A DNA stretch of 64,000 nt, taken from the NCBI GenBank assembly GCA_011742915.1, contig JAAQTN010000003.1:62001-126000 (forward strand), written 5' to 3'. The stretch comes from Billgrantia desiderata. GTDB taxonomy: Bacteria; Pseudomonadota; Gammaproteobacteria; Pseudomonadales; Halomonadaceae. The notes below the pieces were generated by a model. It made no database searches, was not told the origin of the DNA, and saw nothing but the letters and a program-made list of their open reading frames with translations. Below, one piece after another: positions 42,340-51,659 of this stretch; the first letter of the stretch is position 1; each line of letters starts with the position of its first letter. The position numbers and the translations under genes were made by a program.

Positions 42340-44342
42340 CAGCCGGCCACCTCCTGCGGTCGTGCAGTGGTCGCTTCCGGCCGCCGCTGCGGCCTGACCA
42401 CGCGGTTTCTGGCCAGGCGATAGCGCTTGTCGCAGGCCGCCAGCAGGCCGCCGAGCGAGAGCAGAATGGCGCCGGACCACATCCAGAACATGTAGGGCTT
42501 GTAGTAGAGCCGGAAGCTCCAGGCATCGCCCACCAGCCGCTCGCCCAGCGAGACGTAGACGTCACGGGTCGGCGCCCGATGCAGCGAGGCCTGATTCATG
42601 GGCATCTCGGCGTGAGTGTCGTAATAGCGGCGCTGGGGCAGCAGCGTGGCCACCAGCCGGCCGTTACGCTGCACCTCGACCACGGCCTGGTCCGCATCCC
42701 AGTTGGGGCCGCGCACGGTTTCCATGCGCAGCAGGGTGAAGTCGAAGCCCGCCGCCGACGCGCTCTGCCCCGGCTGCAGGCGCACGTCACGCTCGACCTC
42801 GTAGGTGTTGACCATGGCGATGGCCACCACGATCAGCGCCAGGCCGACATGGGCCAGGTGCATGCCCAGGAAGCTCGGCCGCATGACCTTGCGCAGCCGC
42901 GCGGCCAGAGGCTGGCGCGCCGAGCCCATGCGCTTGTGCATGTCCAGCAGCGCAGTGAGCACGATCCAGGTGGCCAGCATCAGCGACAGCGCCGTCATCG
43001 GGCGCCAGGCGCCCACGGTCAGCGGCCACAGCCCGCCGGCCACCACGCTGACCGCCAGCACCCAGCGCAGCTGGCGGAAGGTCTCGCCGGGACTGGCCTG
43101 CTTCCACATCACTGAGGGGCCGAGCCCCACCAGCAGCAGCAGCGGCAGCATCACCGGCGCGAATACCGCATCGAAGTAGGGCGGGCCCACCGAAATCTTG
43201 CCCAGGCCGAAGGCATCCAGCGCCAGCGGATAGAGGGTACCGATGAAGACCGCGGTGCAGGCCACCGTCAGCAGCACGTTGTTGGCCAGCAGCAGGGATT
43301 CGCGGGAGTACCAGGCGAAGGCGCCGCCGAGGCCCACCCGTGGCGCCCGCCAGGCGTAGACGGTCAGCGAGCCGAGCAGGGTGAGGGTGAGCATGCCCAG
43401 AATGAACACACCGCGCTCCGGGTCGGTGGCGAAGGCGTGCACCGAGGTGATGACTCCCGAGCGCACGATGAAGGCGCCGAGTATCGTCAGGGCGAAGGTG
43501 ATGATCGCCAGCATCAGGGTCCAGACCTTGAAGCCACCGCGCTTCTCGGTCACCGCCAGGGAGTGGATCAGCGCCGTGGCGGTGAGCCAGGGCAGGAAGG
43601 AGGCGTTCTCCACCGGATCCCAGAACCACCAGCCGCCCCAGCCCAGCTCGTAGTAGGCCCACCAGGAGCCCACCGCGATGCCCAGCGTCAGGAACACCCA
43701 GGCCACCGTGGTCCAGGGTCGCGACCAGCGCGCCCAGGCGGCATCGAGGCGGCCGCCGAGCAGGGCCGCCATGGCGAAGGCGAAGACCACCGCCATGCCC
43801 ACATAGCCCATGTAGAGCAGCGGCGGATGCAGGATCATGCCCGGATCCTGCAGCAGCGGGTTCATGCCGCGGCCATTCATGGGACCCGGTACGATGCGCT
43901 CGAACGGGTTGGAAGTGAAGATCGTGAAGGCGATGAAGCCGACACAGACCATGCCCAGCACCGCCAATACCCGCGCCAGCATCTCCCGGGGCAGCGACTG
44001 GCTGAAGTAGGCCACGGCGGCACCCCAGGCGCCCAGGGTGAAGACCCACAGCAGCAGCGAGCCCTCGTGACCGCCCCATACCGCGGTGACCTTGTAGATC
44101 AGCGGCTGGGTGAGGCTGGAGTGACTGGCCACATAGCGCACCGTGAAGTCGTCGACCACGAAGGCCCAGGTGAGCACCGCCAGCGAAAGCGAGAGGAAGA
44201 CGAACTGGCCGGTGGCCAGGAAGCGCCCGGTGCGCATCAGCCGGGCGTTACCGAGCTGGGCGCCCACCAGCGGCAGCACGCTCTGAGCCAGCGCCAGGCA
44301 CAGCGCCAGGATAAGGGCAAAATTTCCGAGTTCCGCCACCAT
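42339..44342 (-). CDS. ccmF: CcmF, haem lyase of system I cytochrome c maturation
   Basis: 667 residues, multi-spanning. The tryptophan-rich haem-binding loop WWAYYELGWGGWWFWDP and ENASFLPWL are intact. It attaches haem to apocytochromes such as the six-haem protein and the two monohaem cytochromes encoded nearby. ccmABCDE are not in the window, so this is a separated half of the ccm set. A possible FNR-type box is 190 bp upstream. Confidence 0.95.
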   Translation of the reverse strand: MVAELGNFALILALCLALAQSVLPLVGAQLGNARLMRTGRFLATGQFVFLSLSLAVLTWAFVVDDFTVRYVASHSSLTQPLIYKVTAVWGGHEGSLLLWVFTLGAWGAAVAYFSQSLPREMLARVLAVLGMVCVGFIAFTIFTSNPFERIVPGPMNGRGMNPLLQDPGMILHPPLLYMGYVGMAVVFAFAMAALLGGRLDAAWARWSRPWTTVAWVFLTLGIAVGSWWAYYELGWGGWWFWDPVENASFLPWLTATALIHSLAVTEKRGGFKVWTLMLAIITFALTILGAFIVRSGVITSVHAFATDPERGVFILGMLTLTLLGSLTVYAWRAPRVGLGGAFAWYSRESLLLANNVLLTVACTAVFIGTLYPLALDAFGLGKISVGPPYFDAVFAPVMLPLLLLVGLGPSVMWKQASPGETFRQLRWVLAVSVVAGGLWPLTVGAWRPMTALSLMLATWIVLTALLDMHKRMGSARQPLAARLRKVMRPSFLGMHLAHVGLALIVVAIAMVNTYEVERDVRLQPGQSASAAGFDFTLLRMETVRGPNWDADQAVVEVQRNGRLVATLLPQRRYYDTHAEMPMNQASLHRAPTRDVYVSLGERLVGDAWSFRLYYKPYMFWMWSGAILLSLGGLLAACDKRYRLARNRVVRPQRRPEATTARPQEVAG

Positions 44343-44525
44343 GGGCCGGCACCTCCCGCTTTCCCCGGTGCCGAAGAGAAGCGCGGCGACCGGTCACTGA
44401 CGACTAGGGTGGCCGAGGCGGACGATGAGAAGCTGCAAGCGGATGCGCCCCGGCCGGCATGAAAGGAATGGTCCGACCAATGGCGTTAAATATCCATACG
44501 CAATACTTCTTTTCACGGTGGGGTT

Positions 44526-44539
44526 GTGATCCATGTCAA
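44526..44539. promoter_or_regulatory. Possible FNR/DNR-type box between ccmF and ppiA
   Basis: GTGATCCATGTCAA matches TTGAY-N4-RTCAA at 13 of 14 positions. It lies in the 364-bp gap between the divergent ccmF and ppiA genes, about 190 bp from ccmF and 170 bp from ppiA; nothing else was recognised in the gap. Which gene it serves is open; ccmFGHI-dnr is the more sensible target. Confidence 0.4.
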
Positions 44540-44706
44540 ACAAACGGGCGCGGCCGGATGTCGCGCCCTACTTCGGGCGTCGAAAGCCTGACAGCGGACA
44601 CGTCTGGACGTAAGCTAGGCACAGCGTTTTTCCCGCCTCACACTCACCGCGAACACGCACCGCAAACACTCATCTCAGACACTCATCACGAACAACAGGA
44701 GCTACC

Positions 44707-45276
44707 GTGCTGAAGCGAACTCTGATCACCCTGCTCGCCGCCGCCAGCCTGCCGCTGGCCGCCGCCCACGCCCAGGCGGCCGACGTCGTGCTGCACACCA
44801 ACCACGGCCCCATCGGCATCGAGCTGTTCAAGGACCAGGCCCCCGAGAGCGTCGAGAACTTCCTCACCTACGTGCAGGATGGTCACTATGACGGCACCCT
44901 GTTCCATCGCGTGATCGATGGCTTCATGATCCAGGGCGGCGGCTTCGACCAGGACTTCCGCCAGAAGGCGACCCGCGACCCGATCGTCAACGAGGCCGAC
45001 AACGGCCTGCGCAACGAGCGCGGCACCCTGGCCATGGCCCGCACCGGCGACCCGCACTCCGCCACCGCGCAGTTCTTCATCAACGTCAGCGACAACGCCT
45101 TCCTCAACCACCAGGGCACCCACTCCGGCCAGGCCTGGGGCTATGCGGTGTTCGGCCGCGTGGTGGAAGGCATGGACGTGGTCGATTCGATCAAGCGCGT
45201 GCCCACCGGCAGCCGCGGCCCGTTCCAGGACGTGCCGCGCGAGGCCGTGATCATCGAGCGCGCCGAAGTGCAGTAA
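44707..45276 (+). CDS. ppiA: Periplasmic cyclophilin-type peptidyl-prolyl isomerase
   Basis: 189 residues. Signal peptide [24 protein letters not shown], cyclophilin core with [28 protein letters not shown] and [12 protein letters not shown]. Catalyses proline cis-trans isomerisation in the periplasm. Preceded by CAGGAGCTACC. Confidence 0.93.
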   Translation: MLKRTLITLLAAASLPLAAAHAQAADVVLHTNHGPIGIELFKDQAPESVENFLTYVQDGHYDGTLFHRVIDGFMIQGGGFDQDFRQKATRDPIVNEADNGLRNERGTLAMARTGDPHSATAQFFINVSDNAFLNHQGTHSGQAWGYAVFGRVVEGMDVVDSIKRVPTGSRGPFQDVPREAVIIERAEVQ

Positions 45277-45291
45277 GCGCTTCCCTGAGAC

Positions 45292-45331
45292 ACGACGACG
45301 CCCGCCATCGGCCGATGGCGGGCGTCGTCGT
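45292..45331. terminator. Long bidirectional hairpin after ppiA
   Basis: ACGACGACGCCCGCCATCGG pairs perfectly with its complement immediately downstream (40-bp palindrome). It lies between convergent ppiA and the VanZ-like gene. Confidence 0.75.
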
Positions 45332-45346
45332 ATGGGCTTGGGTGTC

Positions 45347-45736
45347 TTAGCGTCGCAGCAGGTAGCGTCTGATACCGGCCAGGACCAACACGGCCGTTCC
45401 CGCGCCCAGGGTGTTGGCCAGGATATCGGCCCAGTCGCCGCCGCTGCGGCCAGGCACGGGGATCTGCAGGTATTCGATGCAGATGCCGTAGAGCACCACG
45501 GTGATGAAGGTGCGCACCAGCGGCAGCCCGGCCAGGCCGACCAACCCCGCCAGGCCGGCATAGCCGACGAAGTGGTTGAACTTGTCCCATGGCAGGTTGG
45601 TGGGCATCTCGTCGCCGGGGGTCAGGCTGCCGATGGCGATGGCCACGGCCGCCAGCACGGCCAGCACCGTCCATAGACGGTGGCGCTTTCTATCTTCACC
45701 CCAGGCAAGCCGCTGGAGCCAACGAGACTCAGGCAT
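45347..45736 (-). CDS. VanZ-like membrane protein
   Basis: 129 residues from MPESRW; an earlier in-frame ATG adds six residues. Four hydrophobic segments; [19 protein letters not shown] and [18 protein letters not shown] are characteristic of VanZ-like proteins. Its start overlaps the hemE stop, so they are cotranscribed. Function unknown in non-resistant bacteria. Confidence 0.85.
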   Translation of the reverse strand: MPESRWLQRLAWGEDRKRHRLWTVLAVLAAVAIAIGSLTPGDEMPTNLPWDKFNHFVGYAGLAGLVGLAGLPLVRTFITVVLYGICIEYLQIPVPGRSGGDWADILANTLGAGTAVLVLAGIRRYLLRR

Positions 45737-46811
45737 TCTGGTACTGGATAGCACGGTGGTAGCTCGGGCTCAGGTCGTGCAGCGCCTCCATGAAGGCGGT
45801 GACGTTGTCCGGGTTGGTGAACTGGCTGATACCGTGGCCCAGATTGAACACGTGCCCCGGCCCTTCGCCGTAGCTGTCGAGGATGCGCCCCACCTCGGCA
45901 CGAATGGCCGCCGGCCGGGCGAACAGCACGTTGGGATCGAGGTTGCCCTGCAACGCCACCTTGTGGCCTACCCGGGCGCGCGCATCGGACAGTTCGGTGG
46001 TCCAGTCGATACCCACGGCGTCCGGCCCCGCCAGGGCGATGTCCTCGAGCCACTGACCGCCGTTCTTGGTGAACAGGATCACCGGCACGCGGCGTCCGTC
46101 GTGCTCGCGGATCAGCCCGGCGACGATCTGCTCCATGTAGCGCAGCGAGAACTCGAGATAGGCCGGCGTGGAGAGCACCCCGCCCCAGGTATCGAAGATC
46201 TGCACCGCCTGGGCTCCGGCGCGAATCTGCGCGTTGAGATAGTCGGTGACCGCGCTGGCCAGGGTGTCGAGCAGGTCGTGCATCACGCTGGGCGTGTCGT
46301 AGAGCATGGTCTTCACGTGGCGGAAGTCCTTGCTCGAACTGCCCTCCACCATGTAGGTGGCAAGCGTCCAGGGGCTGCCGGAGAAGCCGATCAGCGGCAC
46401 CCGGCCGTTGAGCTCGCGGCGGATGGTCGACACCGCCCGCATCACGTAGTCCAGGTCGCTCTCGGCGTCGGGTACGCTCAGGGCCGCCACGTCCGCGGCC
46501 GTGCGCACCGGCTTGCGGAACTTGGGTCCTTCACCGGTCTCGAAGTAGAGCCCCAGCCCCATGGCATCGGGGATGGTGAGGATGTCGGAAAACAGGATGG
46601 CGGCATCCAGCGGGTAGCGCTCCAGGGGCTGCAGCGTCACCTCGCAGGCCAGGTCGTGGTTGCGGCACAGGTCCATGAAATCGCCGGCTTCGGCGCGGGT
46701 CGCACGATACTCGGGCAGGTAGCGGCCGGCCTGACGCATCATCCATACCGGCGTGCGGTCCACCGGCTGACGCAACAGGGCACGCAGAAAACGATCGTTC
46801 TTGAGATCCAT
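45729..46811 (-). CDS. hemE: Uroporphyrinogen decarboxylase
   Basis: 360 residues starting [36 protein letters not shown], with the FSDIL and [13 protein letters not shown] motifs. Decarboxylates uroporphyrinogen III to coproporphyrinogen III, the substrate of HemN (21.2 kb). It is divergent from ribA. Confidence 0.97.
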   Translation of the reverse strand: MDLKNDRFLRALLRQPVDRTPVWMMRQAGRYLPEYRATRAEAGDFMDLCRNHDLACEVTLQPLERYPLDAAILFSDILTIPDAMGLGLYFETGEGPKFRKPVRTAADVAALSVPDAESDLDYVMRAVSTIRRELNGRVPLIGFSGSPWTLATYMVEGSSSKDFRHVKTMLYDTPSVMHDLLDTLASAVTDYLNAQIRAGAQAVQIFDTWGGVLSTPAYLEFSLRYMEQIVAGLIREHDGRRVPVILFTKNGGQWLEDIALAGPDAVGIDWTTELSDARARVGHKVALQGNLDPNVLFARPAAIRAEVGRILDSYGEGPGHVFNLGHGISQFTNPDNVTAFMEALHDLSPSYHRAIQYQNA

Positions 46812-46979
46812 GCAGGCAGTCATCCACAGGAAATGTCGCCACATTGTAGCGCATCCTTTTCTACGCGGCTTGACCCGGGCCAAGATCGGCGACACCGCCC
46901 ATTCGTGAGCCGCGCCGGCGTTCCTGCTAGAATGCGGGATTCACTTCCGGCATCGCCGTGGTCTTGACCGAGGTACCCC

Positions 46980-47615
46980 GTGACCATTCGATTCATCGCC
47001 TCCTCTCGGCTGCCCACTCCCTGGGCCACCTTCACCATGCACGGTTTCGAGGACGAAGCCACCGGCAAGGACCACATCGCCCTCACCCTCGGCGACGTGG
47101 CCGACGGCGAGCCGGTACTCGGTCGGGTGCATTCGGAGTGCCTGACCGGCGACGCCCTGTTCTCGATGCGCTGCGACTGCGGCTATCAGCTGCAGGAGGC
47201 GCTCAAGCGCATCGCCGACGAAGGCCGCGGCGTGCTGCTCTACCTGCGCCAGGAAGGTCGCGGTATCGGCCTGCTCAACAAGATCCGCGCCTACCACCTG
47301 CAGGATCAGGGCGCCGACACCGTGGAAGCCAACGAACAACTCGGCTTCGGCGCCGACCTGCGCCGCTACGACCTCTGCGTGCCGATGCTCCAGCACCTGG
47401 GCATCCAGAGCCTGCGGCTGATGACCAACAACCCGCGCAAGGTCGATGCCCTGACCAAGGCCGGCGTCACCATTGCGGAACGCGTGCCCCTGACCACGGG
47501 TCTCAATCCTCATAACGAGCAGTATCTCTCCACCAAGGCGGGCAAGCTCGGCCACATGATGGCGCTGGGCGACTTCACCCAGGCCGGCGACGTGGACATC
47601 GAACGCAAGCCCTGA
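46980..47615 (+). CDS. ribA: GTP cyclohydrolase II
   Basis: 211 residues from GTG preceded by GAGGTACCCC. Zinc ligands in [17 protein letters not shown] and the catalytic [13 protein letters not shown] are present. First step of riboflavin synthesis. Stand-alone RibA without the RibB domain. Confidence 0.93.
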   Translation: MTIRFIASSRLPTPWATFTMHGFEDEATGKDHIALTLGDVADGEPVLGRVHSECLTGDALFSMRCDCGYQLQEALKRIADEGRGVLLYLRQEGRGIGLLNKIRAYHLQDQGADTVEANEQLGFGADLRRYDLCVPMLQHLGIQSLRLMTNNPRKVDALTKAGVTIAERVPLTTGLNPHNEQYLSTKAGKLGHMMALGDFTQAGDVDIERKP

Positions 47616-47655
47616 GCCAACGAAGCAGCGGGGCGCTCCTGACGGAAAAGACCCC

Positions 47656-48327
47656 ATGCCAGAAACGCAGCGCACGCTCAATAAACGCCATCACTTCCTC
47701 GAGGAACTGCTCAACAGCATCAGCCACGGCATCGGCGCGGCGCTGAGCCTGACCGGCGTCATCGTGCTGCTGGTGCTGGCCAGCATGGCCGCACACGTCG
47801 ATCCGTGGAAGATCGTCGGTATCAGCCTCTACGGCGTGACCCTGGTCCTGCTCTATACCATCTCGACTCTCTACCACGGCGTTCGCCATCCCCGGCTCAA
47901 GCGGCTGTTCCAGCATCTGGACCACTGCGCCATCTACCTGCTGATCGCCGGCACCTACACCCCCTTTCTACTGGTCAACATGCGCAGCGCCACCGGCTGG
48001 ACGCTGTTCGCCATCGTCTGGGGGCTGGCGCTGGCCGGCATCGCCTGCAAGCTTGCCTGGCCGCATCGCTTCACCGCCCTGCGAGTCGCCATCTACCTGG
48101 TCATGGGCTGGCTGATCGTCTTCGCCGGCGACACGCTGAGTGCCAACCTGCCCACGGCCGGCATCGTGCTGCTCACGGCCGGCGGCATCACCTACACCCT
48201 TGGCGTGGTCTTCTTCGCCATCAGCGCGATCCCCTTCAACCACGCCATCTGGCACCTGTTCGTGCTGGGCGGCAGTACCTGCCACTACTTCGCGGTTTAC
48301 GCCGCGGTGTTGCCGTTCGGAGGGTGA
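47656..48327 (+). CDS. Hemolysin III / PAQR-family membrane protein
   Basis: 223 residues, seven hydrophobic segments. Family motifs EELLNSISHGIGAALS, STLYHGVRHP and HAIWHLFVLGGSTCHYFAV hold the conserved zinc-type histidines. Cellular role is uncertain in the family; the name hemolysin is historical. Its 3' end overlaps the convergent gene by 31 bp. Confidence 0.9.
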   Translation: MPETQRTLNKRHHFLEELLNSISHGIGAALSLTGVIVLLVLASMAAHVDPWKIVGISLYGVTLVLLYTISTLYHGVRHPRLKRLFQHLDHCAIYLLIAGTYTPFLLVNMRSATGWTLFAIVWGLALAGIACKLAWPHRFTALRVAIYLVMGWLIVFAGDTLSANLPTAGIVLLTAGGITYTLGVVFFAISAIPFNHAIWHLFVLGGSTCHYFAVYAAVLPFGG

Positions 48328-49169
48328 GGCACGGCCAGCCTCAACCGCTCCAGCCGGGCGTAGAGGTATTCGGTGAAGAAGCCATGCATGAGGAAGCGCT
48401 GGCTCAGGTTCCACGGCCCGACCAGGTAGTGCGGGTACTTGTTGTAGGCCATCTCGGCCAGGGTCGGGTCGCCGATCAACTGGCCGACGCGGATGGCGAT
48501 GGACTGGTCGAGGTTGAAGCCATTGATCGCGTCGCGGTACTCCTCGCGGGTCAGCAGCAGGCAGAACAGGCACATGAACAGCGCATGGGCGCTCTCGAAG
48601 TCGAGCACCTGGGTGCGCCTGCGCGGCAGCTCGAAGTCGCTCTCTGCCAGCGGGCGCCAATGCGCCCAACTGATCGCCTGCGGCGCCAGGGGTGCCGGGC
48701 GCTGCCGCCAGTGGCCCATCTCCTCGATCACCCGGAACAGCTCCTGATCGTGCTTGACGAAGCTGGCGTCGAGCATGTCCTCGATGCGGCTCGGATAGAG
48801 CGTGAGCGGCTCCACCGAGACCTCCGGGCAGTTGTCGATGAGGAAGTTGAGGATGTTGGACTCGGTGGCGAAGTGGCGCAGGATCAATTGATTGGCGCTG
48901 GGGCTGACGAAGTGGGTGCAGAACCAGCAGATCAGCCGCTGCAGCAGGCCGTGAGCGCGAAACTGTGGCAGCGGCAGGCGCTTCACGAACCAGATCAGAT
49001 GCAGCAGCACGGCCAGCAGGAACTGCAGCAGCGGGCGCAGCGACCAGCGCGTGGGGCGCTCCAGGTCGTCCAGCCACAGCCGCACCGCCGCCGGCTCGAT
49101 GGGCAGGGAGTCGTCGACTGCCAGCGCACGCAGGAAGGGGCTGCGCGGCCTCGGCCGGGTATCAGCCAT
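48297..49169 (-). CDS. Unknown protein, fourth gene of the KAS III/diiron operon
   Basis: 290 residues, mostly helical, one possible membrane-associated stretch (LLQFLLAVLLHLIWFV, about residues 47-62). Conserved-looking parts are HFVSPSANQLILRHFATESN and GWNLSQRF-type aromatic segments near the end. I do not recognise the family for certain; it may be one of the recently named DUFs. It overlaps the diiron-protein gene by eight bases, so it is made together with it. It may be a membrane partner or acyl-handling protein; that is speculation. Confidence 0.75.
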   Translation of the reverse strand: MADTRPRPRSPFLRALAVDDSLPIEPAAVRLWLDDLERPTRWSLRPLLQFLLAVLLHLIWFVKRLPLPQFRAHGLLQRLICWFCTHFVSPSANQLILRHFATESNILNFLIDNCPEVSVEPLTLYPSRIEDMLDASFVKHDQELFRVIEEMGHWRQRPAPLAPQAISWAHWRPLAESDFELPRRRTQVLDFESAHALFMCLFCLLLTREEYRDAINGFNLDQSIAIRVGQLIGDPTLAEMAYNKYPHYLVGPWNLSQRFLMHGFFTEYLYARLERLRLAVPHPPNGNTAA

Positions 49170-49845
49170 GCTCGATCTCCTCCAGCTGCAGGGCGTAGAG
49201 CCGCGCCACCACCCGCGCGGTGCGCAGGATCGCCTGCTGCTGCTCCGGCGTGCGGCAGACCCGATCGATCAACGTATAGAGCTTGTCCAGGTGGGCGTCG
49301 TCGTTCTCGCCGTGGTAGCGCATGAAGCAGGTGTAGCGGCCGTCGCCCTCGGTGGCCTCGTCGATCCGCCGCGCCCAATCGCTGGCCATCTTCTGCCCCA
49401 GCCCTTCGATGATCCACATGGCGCCGATCAAATCCACCGGATTGGGCTGGCTGGCGCGATACATCATGAAGGCGTGCAGCGCCTCGCTGCCGGCGTTGCG
49501 CTGCCCGGCGCGGATCTCCTCCAACGCGCCGCCTGCCGCCACGAAGTCCGCCTCCAGCATCTCGTAGTCGCGATGCTCCTCCTTGGCGTGACCGATCACT
49601 TCCGAACGCACGTCGGCGTAATCGCGCTCGAAGCTGGAGGCACCGCGGGTGATCCAACGCGCGCCCTCGATCACCTGCTGGCGCAGGTGCAACAGCAGGT
49701 TGCGGTAATCCTCGCGGGTGAACCTGCCGCGCTCCAGGCGCTGGATGATCGGCACCCGCCCCAGCTGGCGCTCGAAGTCGAACCACACACGCATCAACCC
49801 TTGCAGGCACTCCTGCCCCAACTGGGTGGCGACCTTGCTTTCCAT
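49162..49845 (-). CDS. Haem-oxygenase-like diiron oxidase/oxygenase (HDO superfamily)
   Basis: 227 residues, all-helical. Candidate metal ligands sit where the superfamily has them: Glu60 (RQQVIEGARW), Glu89/Glu90 and His91 (HAKEEHRDYE), Glu147 (WIIEGLG) and His178, Asp182/183, His185 (YHGENDDAHLDKL). Related non-haem diiron enzymes include UndA, which turns medium-chain fatty acids into terminal alkenes, and other oxidases and N-oxygenases. The substrate is unknown; its genetic partner is a KAS III enzyme, so an acyl or acyl-derived substrate is plausible. Two bases separate it from the KAS III stop. Confidence 0.82.
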   Translation of the reverse strand: MESKVATQLGQECLQGLMRVWFDFERQLGRVPIIQRLERGRFTREDYRNLLLHLRQQVIEGARWITRGASSFERDYADVRSEVIGHAKEEHRDYEMLEADFVAAGGALEEIRAGQRNAGSEALHAFMMYRASQPNPVDLIGAMWIIEGLGQKMASDWARRIDEATEGDGRYTCFMRYHGENDDAHLDKLYTLIDRVCRTPEQQQAILRTARVVARLYALQLEEIEHG

Positions 49846-49847
49846 GG

Positions 49848-50948
49848 TTACTCCTCCACTACCGTGAGCTGCATGTAGACGTTATTGAAGCGACCGCTCT
49901 CCGGCACCATGCACAGGATGGTGTCGCCGGCTCGATGACTCTGGGTGCGCCGGAACTCGTCGAGCATGATGAACATCGAGGCGCAGCCGGTGTTACCGCG
50001 GGTATAGAGATTGGTGTACCACTTCTCCTCGGGGATGGCCGCGCCGGCCTGGGTCAACATGTCGAAGATCTTGCCGCGAAAGTAGTGCGACGAGTAATGG
50101 CACAGCACGTGGTCGATCCGCCCTACCTCGACCCGTCCCTCGTCGATCAGCCGCAGCAGGCCGTCCACCCCCAGCTTGACGATGTTGTCGAGCAGGCGAA
50201 CGTCCTGGCGGATCAGCAGGGCGCCGGCGGCCTCCGCCTCGGCGTAGGTGGCGAAGTCCTGCCAGCTGCGCCCATCGCTTTCGGCGCGACCGACGCTCAT
50301 GCACACCGGGTAGGAGTCGGCGTGGGAGAAGCCGCGAATCCAGTCGATGCGGAAGCAGCGCCGGCGCGGCTCGTTTTCCAGCAGCAGCGCCCCGGCGCCG
50401 TCCGACAGCATCCAGCGCAGGAACTCGGCATTGAAGTCGACCTCCTGCGCCACCGCCTCGTAGCGGCTGGCCTTGAACAGCCGCGAGGCCAGCTCGCTGG
50501 CGATCACCAGGGCATTGTCGTGCTCGCCGGCCTTGAGCCCGGTGTAGGCCGCCTTGAGCGCCATCATGCTGCTCGAGCAGATGCCGTGGCTGCTGTGCAG
50601 CTCCACATCGGCCACACCCAGCTCGGCCTGGACCATGCTGCCGAATCCCGGCAGCACCAGGTCGCCCTGGCTGGTGGCCACGCTGAGCATCTCGAGCCGC
50701 GACTTGTCCAGGTAGCTGTCGTCGAGGCAGGCCCGGCCCGCTCGGGCGGCCATCTCGCCGTTGCTGATCAGGGTGTTGTGCTCGGCATCGATGGCGTAGT
50801 GCCGCTGGCGTATGCCGTTGGACTGCAGGATGCGGCGCTTGAGCCGGCTCGGTTTGCCGTGCACCAGGCCGAGCACCGCCTCGATCCGCTCGTTATCCAC
50901 CGGCTCGCCCGGCAGGTAGTGGCCAGTACTGGTGATATAGACGCTCAC
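49848..50948 (-). CDS. Beta-ketoacyl-ACP synthase III-like condensing enzyme
   Basis: 366 residues from GTG 50948, which overlaps the upstream TGA (GTGA) and has GGAGG nine bases before it. The catalytic triad is Cys124 (HGICSSSMMALKAA), His284 (LCHYSSHYF) and Asn319 (RGNTGCASMF). It is longer and more divergent than housekeeping FabH, with a GLVHGKPSRLKRRIL stretch near the start typical of specialised KAS III proteins that condense longer acyl units. It sits between a His-rich membrane protein and a diiron oxidase gene, pointing to a dedicated lipid product. Confidence 0.85.
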   Translation of the reverse strand: MSVYITSTGHYLPGEPVDNERIEAVLGLVHGKPSRLKRRILQSNGIRQRHYAIDAEHNTLISNGEMAARAGRACLDDSYLDKSRLEMLSVATSQGDLVLPGFGSMVQAELGVADVELHSSHGICSSSMMALKAAYTGLKAGEHDNALVIASELASRLFKASRYEAVAQEVDFNAEFLRWMLSDGAGALLLENEPRRRCFRIDWIRGFSHADSYPVCMSVGRAESDGRSWQDFATYAEAEAAGALLIRQDVRLLDNIVKLGVDGLLRLIDEGRVEVGRIDHVLCHYSSHYFRGKIFDMLTQAGAAIPEEKWYTNLYTRGNTGCASMFIMLDEFRRTQSHRAGDTILCMVPESGRFNNVYMQLTVVEE

Positions 50949-51514
50949 GCGGGGTTGCCTCCGTGCTTGAGGTAATGACGCAGGCAGCGCAGGTTCTCCT
51001 CCATGTAGGGAAACACGCACAGCAGTGCCATGAAGGTCAGGTAATAGGGCAGGTAGCGCTCGCCGCCATGGGGCACCTCGACGGGAATCAGCCGCATCTG
51101 CCCGGCCCAGTCGAGGGAGACGAGATCGATCACCACCGGCCAGTTGATTACCATGATCATCGCCAGCATGTAGAACGGCAGGCTGGCCAGGTAGCTGTGT
51201 GCGTGCATCTCCCAGATGCTGATGTGACGCCGGGGAGCGGCGTAGTGCACGTCCCAGTGAGCCACGACCTCATGCAGCACCCAGGCCAGCAGGCAGATCA
51301 GCAGCACCAGCACGTTGATGCGGTAGAGCAGGCACATGAGGATGGGAATGCCCACCTGAATGCCCATCGCCGAGTGCATCAGGGTCTCTTTCAGCCCCGA
51401 GGTCTCCTCGATGTGCGTGGCACGGTGGCAGCACCAGTCGACGAAGCCGGCAATTCCCCATAGCGGCAGGAAGACGTACAGCAGGACATGGATCAACAGC
51501 GTGTGAGTATCCAT
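50945..51514 (-). CDS. Histidine-rich integral membrane protein, desaturase/hydroxylase-like
   Basis: 189 residues with five or six hydrophobic segments. Histidine clusters are spaced as in membrane diiron enzymes: DWCCHRATHIE (HX3H at 30-34), LHEVVAHWDVHY and RRHISIWEMHAHSYL. Fatty-acid hydroxylase or sterol-desaturase-type chemistry is possible, but the exact HX3H/HX2HH set is not canonical, so this is a hypothesis. It is the first gene of the four-gene operon and divergent from the acyltransferase gene. Confidence 0.7.
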   Translation of the reverse strand: MDTHTLLIHVLLYVFLPLWGIAGFVDWCCHRATHIEETSGLKETLMHSAMGIQVGIPILMCLLYRINVLVLLICLLAWVLHEVVAHWDVHYAAPRRHISIWEMHAHSYLASLPFYMLAMIMVINWPVVIDLVSLDWAGQMRLIPVEVPHGGERYLPYYLTFMALLCVFPYMEENLRCLRHYLKHGGNPA

Positions 51515-51659
51515 GGCGATTTCCTCTGTTTCAGCGACTCTCACAGCGTTCTTGCAAGGCGCTTACGTTTCATGGATGATGTTAGGAAACACTGTTCGAT
51601 AACTAATATCCACCAGGCGCATGACATTTGCAAGCGCCAATCGAATGGAACGGAACGTC

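Noticed and set aside
46862..46876. TTGACCCGGGCCAA between hemE and ribA as an FNR/DNR box
   Set aside because: The right half-site is GCCAA rather than RTCAA and neither gene is a typical target; the GC-rich match is likely chance.
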